The notes beneath the pieces were generated by a model. The model was not told the origin of the DNA, ran no database searches, and saw only the letters and a program-made list of their open reading frames with translations. Made by a program: the position numbers and the translations under genes. Below are positions 1 through 6,117 of a stretch of DNA of 6,579 nt, piece after piece; the first letter of the stretch is position 1; the number at the start of each line of letters is the position of its first letter. The stretch comes from Acetobacteraceae bacterium (GTDB lineage Bacteria; Pseudomonadota; Alphaproteobacteria; Acetobacterales; Acetobacteraceae), in contig CANJSR010000287.1 of the NCBI GenBank assembly GCA_947476855.1, positions 1-6,579 on the forward strand. The letters run 5' to 3'.

Positions 1-3000
1 CCGCCTCCCGCCCCGGCGACAGCCAATGCTGCAACCGGTCCAGATACAGATAAACGATCGGCGTCGTGTAAAGCGTCAGAATCTGGCTCAGCGCCAGCCC
101 GCCCACCAGCGCATATCCCAGCGGCTTGCGCAGTTCCGACCCCGCGCCGGACCCCAGCATCAGCGGCAGGCCGGACAGCATCGCCGCCATGGTCGTCATC
201 AGGATCGGCCGGAATCGCAGCAGGCATGCCTCTCGGATCGCATCATAGGGTGACAGACCGCTCTGCCGTTCCGCGGTGATGGCAAAATCGACCATCATGA
301 TCCCGTTCTTTTTCACGATGCCGATCAGCAGGATCACCCCGATCAGGGCGATCACCGACAGGTCGTATTGCACGATCATCAGCATCAGCAGCGCGCCCAC
401 GCCGGCCGACGGCAGAGTGGACAGGATGGTCAGCGGCAGGATGTAGCTCTCGTACAGCATGCCCAGGATGATGTAGACGGTGATCAGCGCGGCGGCGATC
501 AGATAGGGCTGGCTGGCGAGCGACGTCTGGAACGCCTGCGCCGTGCCCTGGAACGTGCCGCGCAGCGTGACCGGCGTGCCCATCTGGAGCATGGCCGCGT
601 TGATCGCGTCCACCGCCTGCCCCAACGCCGCCCCCTGTGCGAGGTTGAAGGAGATCGTGACCGCCGGGAACTGCCCCTGGTGGCTGATCAGCAGCGGCTG
701 CACCGGCTTGGTCGACCAGGTGACAAAGGACGACAGCGGCACGACCTGGCCGGTCGAGGACTTCACGTACAGCTTGTTCAGCGTCGCGAGATCACCGCTC
801 TGGTCCGGCAGCACCTCCAGGATCAGGCGATGGGTGTTCACATGGGTGAAGTACTGCGTGACCTGGCGCTGACCGAAGGCGCTGTAGAGCGTGTCGTTGA
901 TCGCCTGCGGCTGGATGCCGAAGCGGGCGGCCTGGTCGCGGTCGATATGCATGGTGACCGTGTTGCCGCCGACCTGCTGGTCGCTGGTGACGTCGCGCAG
1001 CATCGGCAGGCTCCGCATCTTCTCCATGATGCGCGGCGCCCAGTCGTACAGCTCCTCCAGGTTGGCGTCCTGCAGGGTGTACTGAAACTCGGTCTTCGCC
1101 AGCCGGCCGCCCACGCGGATGTCCTGCGCGGCCTGGAGGAACAACTGCCCGCCCTCCACCTTCGCCAGCTTCGGGCGCAGGCGGGCGATGTATTCCTGCG
1201 CGGTGCCGCCGACGCGCTGGTCCCAGGGCTTCAGGGCGATGAACATGCGCCCGTTGTTCGGTGTCTGCCCGCCCACGCCGGCGCCGATGGTGGAGGTATA
1301 GGACGCCGTGTCGGGATCGGAGGCGATCACGTCGACCAAGGCCTGCTGGATTTCGGCCATCCGCTTGAAGGACACGTCCTGCGCGCCCTCCGAGATGCCG
1401 AAGACCACGCCGGTGTCCTGCGGCGGGAAGAAGCCCTTGGGGATGGTGATGTACAGGTAGACGCTGAGTGCCAGCGTGCTCAGGAAGGTCAGCAGGGTGA
1501 TGAACTGGAACCGCAGCGCCAGGTCGAGCGTCCGGCGATACCCGGCCAGGATGGCGTCGAACATCCGCTCGATCAGCCGGTAAAAGACGTTGTGTTCGGA
1601 GTCGTGGTGCCGCAGGAAGCGGGAGCACATCATCGGCGTCAGGGTCAGCGACACGACGGCAGAGACGATGACCGCGATACTGACGGTCATCGCGAATTCC
1701 CGGAACAGGCGGCCGACGATGCCGCCCATCAGCAGCAGCGGGATGAACACGGCGATCAGCGACAGGCTGATGGAGATGATGGTAAAGCCGATCTCGCCCG
1801 CGCCCTTCAGCGCGGCGTCCATCGGTTTCATCCCGTTCTCGATATGGCGGTAGATGTTCTCCAGCATGACGATGGCGTCGTCGACGACGAAGCCCACCGC
1901 GATGGTCAGCGCCATCAGCGAGAGGTTATCGAGACTGTAGTCCAGCAGGTACATCACCGCGAAGGTGCAGATCAGCGCCACGGGCACGGTGACGGATGGG
2001 ATGACGGTGGCCCAGAAGTTCCGCAGGAACAGGAAGATCACCATCACGACCAGCCCGACGGCCAGCACAAGGGTGAACTGCACCTCATGGAGCGAGGCGC
2101 GGATGGTCTGGGTGCGGTCGACCACGACCTCCACCCGCATCGAGGGCGGGATCGCCGCCTCCAGCCGCGGGAGGGTGGCCTTGATGCGCTCCACCGTCTC
2201 GATCACGTTGGCGCCGGGCTGTTTGAACACCAGCAGGACGATGCCGCGCTTGCCCTGCTGCCAGGCCGCCAGAAGCTGGTTTTCGGCGGCGTCGATCGCC
2301 TGGCCGATATCGCTGACCCGGATCGGCGCGCCGTTGCGCCAGCCCAGGATGACGTTGTTCAGCTCCGACGCATGGCTGAGCTGGTCGTTGGCAAAGATCG
2401 CATAGGCGCGGTTCTCCCCCTCGATCACGCCTTTCGGGGAATTGACGGTGGCGTTGGCCAGCACCAGCCGCACATCCTCCAGCGTCAGGCCCATCGCCGC
2501 CAGCTTGGCCGGGTCGACCTGGACCCGGATGGCGCGCTTCTGCTCCCCGGTGATCATCACCTGGGCGACGCCGGTCAACTGGGAGATCTGCTGCGCCAGG
2601 ACGGAGTCTGCGTAGTCGTTGACCTCGATCAGCGGCAGCGCGTCGGATTGCGCGGCCAGGATCATGATCGGGGATTCGGAGGGGTTCACCTTCCAGAAAT
2701 TGGGTGCGTTGGGCAGGTTGCGGGGCAACTGGCCGCTGGCCGCGTTGATCGCCCGCTGCACGTCGCCGGCGGCGGCGTCGATGTCGCGGTCAAGCTCGAA
2801 CTGGATGGTGACCTGGGTCTGGCCCTGCACGCTGACGGAGGTCATCTGCGCGATGCCGGCGATGGCGGCGAACTGGCGTTCCAGCGGCTGCGCCACGGTG
2901 CTGGCCATGGTTTCCGGGGCGGCGCCGGGCAGGCGGGCATTGACCAGGATGGTCGGGAAGTCGACGCGCGGCAGCGGTGCCACGGGCAGGAAGGGGTAGG

Positions 3001-3082
3001 CGGCCAGGCCAACCAGGACCATCGCCGCGATGAACAGCGACGTGGCGATCGGGCGGCGGATGAACGGTGTGGAAATGCTCAT
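1..3082 (-). CDS. mdtB: RND multidrug efflux transporter, MdtB/MdtC-like (C-terminus cut by window edge)
   Basis: Inner-membrane pump of the hydrophobe/amphiphile-efflux RND family. It exchanges protons for drugs, bile-salt-like compounds or other amphiphiles and works as a trimer with a periplasmic adaptor and an outer-membrane channel. The minus strand is open from the ATG at 3082 to the left edge (1027 codons visible; E. coli MdtB has about 1040 residues), so only a short tail and the stop are missing. The N-terminus runs MSISTPFIRRPIATSLF into TM1 (about residues 11-31), as in MdtB/MdtC. The proton-relay pair Asp401-Asp402 sits in GFVVDDAIVMLEN (TM4). GEIGF (429-433) precedes TM5. IPKGFFPPQD is at 547-556. 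The TM10 lysines are in IGIVKKNGIMMVDFA (Lys924-Lys925), and the late motif LLRFRPILMTT is intact. It starts 25 bp after the adaptor stop, so the two are co-transcribed; the ribosome site is weak (GGGG about 12 nt upstream). MdtB and MdtC are paralogous, so the B label rests on its position directly after the adaptor. No frameshift was seen. Confidence 0.95.
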   Translation of the reverse strand, partial: MSISTPFIRRPIATSLFIAAMVLVGLAAYPFLPVAPLPRVDFPTILVNARLPGAAPETMASTVAQPLERQFAAIAGIAQMTSVSVQGQTQVTIQFELDRDIDAAAGDVQRAINAASGQLPRNLPNAPNFWKVNPSESPIMILAAQSDALPLIEVNDYADSVLAQQISQLTGVAQVMITGEQKRAIRVQVDPAKLAAMGLTLEDVRLVLANATVNSPKGVIEGENRAYAIFANDQLSHASELNNVILGWRNGAPIRVSDIGQAIDAAENQLLAAWQQGKRGIVLLVFKQPGANVIETVERIKATLPRLEAAIPPSMRVEVVVDRTQTIRASLHEVQFTLVLAVGLVVMVIFLFLRNFWATVIPSVTVPVALICTFAVMYLLDYSLDNLSLMALTIAVGFVVDDAIVMLENIYRHIENGMKPMDAALKGAGEIGFTIISISLSLIAVFIPLLLMGGIVGRLFREFAMTVSIAVIVSAVVSLTLTPMMCSRFLRHHDSEHNVFYRLIERMFDAILAGYRRTLDLALRFQFITLLTFLSTLALSVYLYITIPKGFFPPQDTGVVFGISEGAQDVSFKRMAEIQQALVDVIASDPDTASYTSTIGAGVGGQTPNNGRMFIALKPWDQRVGGTAQEYIARLRPKLAKVEGGQLFLQAAQDIRVGGRLAKTEFQYTLQDANLEELYDWAPRIMEKMRSLPMLRDVTSDQQVGGNTVTMHIDRDQAARFGIQPQAINDTLYSAFGQRQVTQYFTHVNTHRLILEVLPDQSGDLATLNKLYVKSSTGQVVPLSSFVTWSTKPVQPLLISHQGQFPAVTISFNLAQGAALGQAVDAINAAMLQMGTPVTLRGTFQGTAQAFQTSLASQPYLIAAALITVYIILGMLYESYILPLTILSTLPSAGVGALLMLMIVQYDLSVIALIGVILLIGIVKKNGIMMVDFAITAERQSGLSPYDAIREACLLRFRPILMTTMAAMLSGLPLMLGSGAGSELRKPLGYALVGGLALSQILTLYTTPIVYLYLDRLQHWLSPGREA

Positions 3083-3107
3083 GTCGCGCGCCTGCCCCGG
3101 AGATGCC

Positions 3108-4271
3108 TCAACCGCCTGATTTCGCGGCTTGCGGTGTGTTGGGTCGTGACGGATCGTTGGCCGCGATGCGGGACCCCGCCCGCAGGCGGGATTGTCCGTC
3201 GCGCACGACGATCTGGCCTTCCGTCAGCCCCTTGCTGATGATGGTCAGCACGCCGTCGTCCCGGGTGGTTTCCACCACCTGACGGCTGACCGTCGAGTCG
3301 GGTTTGACCACATAGACATACTGCCCGATCTGGCCGTGCTGGACGGCGGCGGAGGGCAGGGTGATCGCGTCCCTCGCGGTTTCCACCAGCAGCCGCAGAT
3401 GGACGAACTGGCCAGGCCACAAGCGGTTCTTCCCGTTCGGGAAGGTCGCCTTCAGCTTGATCGTGCCGGTGGCGCCGTCGATCGTGTTGTCCACGGTCAG
3501 CAGCGTGCCACGGTCAAGCTCGGTCTTGTCGTCGCTGGAATAGGCCGCCACCGCCAGCGGTCCGGCGGCCATCGCTTCCTGGATGCGGGGCAGGTTGTCC
3601 TGCGGCACGGTGAAGGTGGCCGAGATCGGGCGGATCTGCACCAGGGAGAACATCGGCGCGGCCTCGGCGGCGCGGACGACATTGCCTGGATCGACGCTGC
3701 GAAGCCCGACCCGCGCGTCGAAGGGCGCGCGGATGTAGCAGAATTCCAGGTTCAGTTCGGCCGAGTTGATCATTGCCTCATTCCCTGCCAGGGCGGCGGT
3801 CAGGCGGGCGACCTGCATCGTGACCGTATCGAGCTTCTGGCGGGAGGCGATTTCCTTCTGCGCCAGCGACGTATAGCGGGCGAGTTCGTTGCGGGCATTG
3901 TCCAGTTCGGCCAGGTCCTGCTTCCGGCGGGCCTGCGCGACCTCAAGCAAGGCGCGGAACGGGCGCGGGTCGATCACGGCGAGAAGGTCGCCCTTCTTCA
4001 CCTCCTGCCCCTCGGTCACCGAGACCTCCAGCAGTGTGCCGTCGACGCGGGTGCGGACCTGCACGGACTGGAAGGGCTGCACCGTGCCCAGGCTGCGGAG
4101 CCAGATCGGCACGTCCTGGCGAATGACCGGGGTGACGGTGACGGGAATGATCGGACCAGCGGGGGCGGGCGCCTGTTGAGCCCGTGCGGGCGCGATCATG
4201 GCAATCGCCGCGACGGTCAGGACCGTGGCGCGGATAGCGCGTCGGCACGTCAGAACAAGTCCGCTTACCAT
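3108..4271 (-). CDS. mdtA: RND efflux periplasmic adaptor (membrane fusion protein), MdtA-like
   Basis: Periplasmic adaptor that couples the RND pump encoded next to it to an outer-membrane channel. The chosen ATG at 4271 gives 387 residues (E. coli MdtA is about 415). It has AAGGTG 7 nt upstream and opens a clean Sec signal: RR in the n-region, a hydrophobic stretch at about 13-27, and probable cleavage after Ala29-Arg30-Ala31. No lipobox cysteine is suitably placed, so it is probably not a lipoprotein. The barrel-sandwich half-motif TRVDGTLLEVSVTEGQEVKKGD, here given in its 22-residue extent only as key blocks (TRVDG, EGQEVKKGDLL), is followed by IDPRPF, an alpha-helical hairpin rich in Ala, Gln, Arg and Leu, then YIRAPFDARVGLR closing the lipoyl domain. 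Beta-barrel blocks GTLLTVDNTIDGATGTIKLKA and LWPGQFVHLRL match MdtA closely. It lies 25 bp upstream of the pump gene. An in-frame ATG at 4337 would add 22 residues but has no ribosome site and would bury the signal peptide. Confidence 0.95.
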   Translation of the reverse strand: MVSGLVLTCRRAIRATVLTVAAIAMIAPARAQQAPAPAGPIIPVTVTPVIRQDVPIWLRSLGTVQPFQSVQVRTRVDGTLLEVSVTEGQEVKKGDLLAVIDPRPFRALLEVAQARRKQDLAELDNARNELARYTSLAQKEIASRQKLDTVTMQVARLTAALAGNEAMINSAELNLEFCYIRAPFDARVGLRSVDPGNVVRAAEAAPMFSLVQIRPISATFTVPQDNLPRIQEAMAAGPLAVAAYSSDDKTELDRGTLLTVDNTIDGATGTIKLKATFPNGKNRLWPGQFVHLRLLVETARDAITLPSAAVQHGQIGQYVYVVKPDSTVSRQVVETTRDDGVLTIISKGLTEGQIVVRDGQSRLRAGSRIAANDPSRPNTPQAAKSGG

Positions 4272-4534
4272 GGGCGCACCTTCAGCCGTCTCCTGATCCT
4301 GTGTTTCAAGCCGACCGGGGATCTGAACCGAAAGCATGGATCAGCGACCGGCGCCGCGCCTCCCAGAACTGCGATAATCGACTAAAATAGCAACGCGGGC
4401 CAGTCCGAAAATTATCATTCGGAAGCCGTGATTGACGGAATATTGATACTGTAGGAACGTGAGGCTCGCGTGTTTGCCGCGGACTGGGACCGCCAGACAA
4501 CAATGCCCGGCGGCCCGTCTTCAAGGCTCGGCCT
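4272..4534 (-). promoter_or_regulatory. Intergenic control region upstream of the efflux operon
   Basis: This 263-bp spacer between the thiamine-diphosphate beta-subunit stop and the adaptor start is the longest non-coding stretch in the window. Its middle (about 4375-4450) is clearly richer in A/T than the flanking genes, as expected for a promoter. On the minus strand a -10-like GATAAT lies at 4416-4411 (five of six match to TATAAT). No convincing -35 hexamer lies 16-18 bp further upstream, so this would be a weak or activator-dependent promoter with a leader of about 130 nt. A perfect inverted repeat covers the -10-like hexamer (listed separately). No U-tract terminator was seen after the beta-subunit gene, so read-through from that pair into the efflux operon is possible. 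No regulator gene lies in the window. Confidence 0.5.
4404..4423. promoter_or_regulatory. Candidate operator, inverted repeat TCCGAA-N8-TTCGGA
   Basis: Perfect 6-bp arms flank an 8-bp A/T-rich spacer (AATTATCA on the plus strand). The site overlaps the -10-like GATAAT of the possible efflux promoter, and a repressor dimer bound there would block transcription. RND operons are often controlled by TetR- or MarR-type repressors or by two-component regulators, but which one would bind here cannot be told. The repeat is short and could arise by chance in a 263-bp spacer; its position is the main argument for it. Confidence 0.4.
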
Positions 4535-5122
4535 TCAGTCGTTCGTAAAGCCCAGCGAACGGCGGAACCGGTCGGTCAGGTAGGCGCCGTCGCGCGGCGG
4601 CAGGAAGCGCGGCTTTTCCTCGGCCGAGATGCGGATGATGGCGAAGACATTCTCCGTCCGCAGGCGTGGCGCGAGGGCCGCGACCTCATCCATGTCACGC
4701 GCCGTCGTCGTGTTGGCCCAGCCGCAGGCGGCCGCGACGGCGGCGAGGTCGGTGGTCAGGCCGGTATGGGAGAACTGGGAGCCGGTTTCCCCATACCGCC
4801 CGTTGTCCAGCACCGCGATCGACAGGTTGGTCACGCCGGCCGCGGCCACGGTCGCCAGCGCGCCCATGCCCATCAGCATCTCGCCGTCGCCGGTGATCAC
4901 CAGCACGCGCTTCTTCGGCTGGGCGATGGCCAGGCCGAGGCCGATCATCGCGGTGCCACCCATCGCGCCCCACAGATAGAAGTTCTGCGGACGGTCGCCG
5001 GTGATGCCGACATCGTAGGTCGCGGCGCCAAGGCCGGTGATGACCAGCAGGTCGCCGGGGTCGCGCATCAGGGTCGCGACGACCTCCCGGCGGTCGAGGG
5101 TTCCGTCATTCGGTCGGCTCAT
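4535..5122 (-). CDS. Thiamine-diphosphate-dependent decarboxylase, beta (cofactor-binding) subunit; sulfopyruvate/phosphonopyruvate decarboxylase type
   Basis: 195-residue protein corresponding to the C-terminal PP domain of thiamine-diphosphate decarboxylases, the half that binds the diphosphate and Mg2+. The cofactor motif starts at Gly78-Asp79-Gly80 (TGDGEMLMGMGAL) and ends at Asp106-Asn107-Gly108 (IAVLDNGRYGETGSQ). These blocks resemble phosphonopyruvate decarboxylase and the ComE subunit of sulfopyruvate decarboxylase. NFYLWGAMGG (47-56) fits the segment that packs near the pyrimidine ring. Its length is close to ComE-type subunits (about 190). The ATG at 5122 overlaps the alpha-subunit stop as ATGA and has AAAGGTG about 8 nt upstream, which implies translational coupling and a fixed subunit ratio. 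The expected chemistry is non-oxidative decarboxylation of a 2-oxo acid to an aldehyde. Substrate is unassigned: sulfopyruvate, phosphonopyruvate or another small 2-oxo acid are all possible. Confidence 0.9.
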   Translation of the reverse strand: MSRPNDGTLDRREVVATLMRDPGDLLVITGLGAATYDVGITGDRPQNFYLWGAMGGTAMIGLGLAIAQPKKRVLVITGDGEMLMGMGALATVAAAGVTNLSIAVLDNGRYGETGSQFSHTGLTTDLAAVAAACGWANTTTARDMDEVAALAPRLRTENVFAIIRISAEEKPRFLPPRDGAYLTDRFRRSLGFTND

Positions 5123-5652
5123 TTCACGAACACCTTTGCGCCGATCAGTCTTTGGGAGAGCAGGACAGCGACGGGGATCTGGCTGTCGAACGCGAGCGCC
5201 GCGCTCGCCGCCACCATCTCCGCCACCTCATCGGCCCGATCGGCTCGGCGGACATGCACGCCGGCGGCGGTCAGGACGGGCTGGGTGGAGGCACCCATGG
5301 GGACCTGCCACGGATTGAACTCCCCCCACTCGCCCCGCATCGTGATCAGGGTGAAGAACGGCATGCGGCAGTTCAGCGGCAGGGACAGCATGTTGATCGT
5401 GTTGCCGACGCCGGAGGACTGCATCAGCATCACAGCGCGCTGCCCGCCGAGCCATGCGCCGGCCGAGAGGGCGATGCCTTCTTCCTCGGTGGTGAGGACG
5501 ACAGCCGTCATGTCCGGATCGGCATGGGCGGCGGTGATCAGGTGGGCATGGCCAGCGTCCGGGACGTATCCCATCTGGGTGATGCGCGCGGCTTTCAGCG
5601 CGGCATAGACGCTTTCCTGCCAGGTGGGATTTGACCCTGGGGTGTTTGACAT
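5119..5652 (-). CDS. Thiamine-diphosphate-dependent decarboxylase, alpha (PYR-domain) subunit; sulfopyruvate/phosphonopyruvate decarboxylase type
   Basis: 177-residue protein corresponding to the N-terminal PYR domain of thiamine-diphosphate decarboxylases. It supplies the glutamate that activates the cofactor pyrimidine. The candidate is Glu56 in TTEEEGIALSAGAWLGG: spacing to Gly65 matches the E-x8-G pattern of the family, although Glu57 and Glu58 are adjacent. The block MQSSGVGNTINML (77-89) matches the MQNSGxGN segment of phosphonopyruvate and sulfopyruvate decarboxylases, and ITMRGEWGEFNPWQVPMG (103-120) follows at the expected place. With the beta subunit the total is 372 residues, near the size of one-chain phosphonopyruvate decarboxylases, so this is a naturally split enzyme. 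The ATG at 5652 is chosen because AGAGGAG lies 5 nt upstream; an in-frame ATG at 5751 would overlap the upstream gene and adds an unrelated, Arg- and Pro-rich N-terminus. A strong hairpin covers part of the ribosome site (see separate entry). Confidence 0.9.
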   Translation of the reverse strand: MSNTPGSNPTWQESVYAALKAARITQMGYVPDAGHAHLITAAHADPDMTAVVLTTEEEGIALSAGAWLGGQRAVMLMQSSGVGNTINMLSLPLNCRMPFFTLITMRGEWGEFNPWQVPMGASTQPVLTAAGVHVRRADRADEVAEMVAASAALAFDSQIPVAVLLSQRLIGAKVFVK

Positions 5653-5657
5653 GGGGG

Positions 5658-5698
5658 CTCCTCTGGTCCGCGCTTTCTGCCCGGGTGCGCGCCAGAGG
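5658..5698 (-). promoter_or_regulatory. Potential RNA hairpin overlapping the alpha-subunit ribosome binding site
   Basis: In the minus-strand transcript CCUCUGG (5698-5692) can pair with CCAGAGG (5666-5660). Directly inside, CGCGC (5691-5687) pairs with GCGCG (5673-5669), leaving only a 2-nt bulge (5668-5667) and a 13-nt loop: 12 G/C-rich pairs. The 3' arm contains most of the Shine-Dalgarno AGAGGAG (5664-5658). Formation of the hairpin would therefore hide the ribosome site of the thiamine-diphosphate pair. It also begins 15 nt after the stop of the upstream membrane-protein gene, so it could instead act as a transcript-end or processing stem. There is no U-tract after it, which argues against a classical terminator. 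Confidence 0.5.
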
Positions 5699-5713
5699 GC
5701 AATGGTCAGAGCG

Positions 5714-6019
5714 TCAGCGCAGGATGGCGAGCGCGGCGAGGCCCGAGGCATAGGCGGTGAGCAACACGGCCAGCACGGCCCACAGATAGGCCTTGCCCGG
5801 CTTGTCGGCGAGATCGGCCTTGGTCGCCAGGTGGGGAATGGTCGCGGCGAACATCGTTTCGATGCGCGTCACCGACTGCCGCACGTCCGCCAATGACGTT
5901 TCGAGGCGGCTGACGGCGCCCTTTACGTCCCGCATGTCATCCTCCAGCCGGGTGATCCGTAGTTCCATGGAGGGATCATATGGGGAGGGGAAATGCTTAT
6001 CAATCGGAGAATCGGGCAT
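5714..6019 (-). CDS. Small coiled-coil protein with C-terminal membrane helix, function unknown
   Basis: 101-residue protein that I do not recognise as a named family. Residues 22-53 form a regular heptad pattern with hydrophobic a/d positions Ile22, Leu25, Met29, Val32, Val36, Leu39, Leu43, Val46, Val50 and Ile53, within a strongly charged context: a coiled coil that should dimerise or oligomerise. HLATKADLADKPGK (63-76) links it to one hydrophobic helix at about 78-100 that ends the protein, so it looks tail-anchored, with the coiled coil on the cytoplasmic side. The LATKADL segment recalls DUF1640-like coiled-coil proteins, a loose resemblance only. The ATG at 6019 is preferred because TAGGAG lies 11 nt upstream. 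An ATG at 6073 lies inside an inverted repeat and has no ribosome site; one at 5968 also has none. It lies 61 bp upstream of the alpha-subunit gene on the same strand, and co-transcription is likely but not shown. Confidence 0.75.
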   Translation of the reverse strand: MPDSPIDKHFPSPYDPSMELRITRLEDDMRDVKGAVSRLETSLADVRQSVTRIETMFAATIPHLATKADLADKPGKAYLWAVLAVLLTAYASGLAALAILR

Positions 6020-6043
6020 CGTTTGGACAACTCCTACGCGAGT

Positions 6044-6073
6044 ATGCGGATCGGTGTGATTTCCGATCCGCAT
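6044..6073. repeat. Perfect 11-bp inverted repeat with 8-bp spacer
   Basis: ATGCGGATCGG (6044-6054), an 8-nt spacer (6055-6062), then its exact complement CCGATCCGCAT (6063-6073). It lies between the transferase stop and the small membrane-protein gene, ending about 7 bp before that gene's TAGGAG ribosome site. It may be an operator for a dimeric regulator, or in RNA an 11-bp stem in the 5' leader. As a transcription end for the transferase gene it lacks a U-tract. The position just upstream of the next ribosome site favours a regulatory role, though no binding protein can be named. Confidence 0.6.
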
Positions 6074-6095
6074 GCCGTCGCAGGGTGACAGGCCC

Positions 6096-6109
6096 GGGTT
6101 AACGAACCC
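6096..6109. repeat. Short hairpin-forming inverted repeat downstream of the transferase gene
   Basis: GGGTT-AACG-AACCC forms a perfect 5-bp stem with a 4-nt loop, 8 bp past the transferase stop codon. On the transcribed minus strand it is followed by GGGCCTGTCACC and not by a run of T, so it is at best a weak or Rho-assisted transcript end. It is short enough to be chance. Confidence 0.25.
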
Positions 6110-6117
6110 TCAACGCG

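Noticed and set aside
368..3238. Very long plus-strand open frame (956 codons) opposite the RND pump gene
   Set aside because: It is antisense to a pump gene with intact family motifs along its whole length. The predicted product is an unnatural mix of Asp, Gln, Arg, His and Gly without domains, as expected for a shadow frame in GC-rich DNA with strong third-position bias.
4272..4337. Upstream ATG (4337) for the adaptor
   Set aside because: No Shine-Dalgarno, and it would place 22 polar residues before a normal Sec signal peptide. The ATG at 4271 has AAGGTG in front.
3192..4385. Plus-strand open frame of 397 codons opposite the adaptor gene
   Set aside because: Same reason: low-complexity His/Arg/Gly/Asp-rich shadow of the adaptor gene, which has clear homology on the minus strand.
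4432..4460. TTGACG on the plus strand as a -35 of a promoter directed toward the decarboxylase genes
   Set aside because: No -10 hexamer lies at 16-18 bp, and it would only drive antisense transcription.
4306..4524. 72-codon minus-strand open frame between the beta subunit and the adaptor
   Set aside because: No ribosome site, no recognisable sequence, overlaps the A/T-rich control region and the inverted repeat, and runs past the adaptor's possible upstream ATG. More likely chance.
4490..4534. Possible terminator after the beta-subunit gene
   Set aside because: The G/C-rich stretch GCCCGGCGGCCC has no usable loop and no U-tract follows, so no intrinsic terminator can be supported.
4766..5608. 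Plus-strand open frame of 280 codons across the decarboxylase genes
   Set aside because: It crosses the boundary of two genes with clear thiamine-diphosphate motifs on the other strand and has no recognisable domain itself.
5653..5751. Upstream ATG (5751) for the alpha subunit
   Set aside because: It would overlap the small membrane-protein gene and read through the hairpin; the ATG at 5652 has AGAGGAG at ideal spacing.
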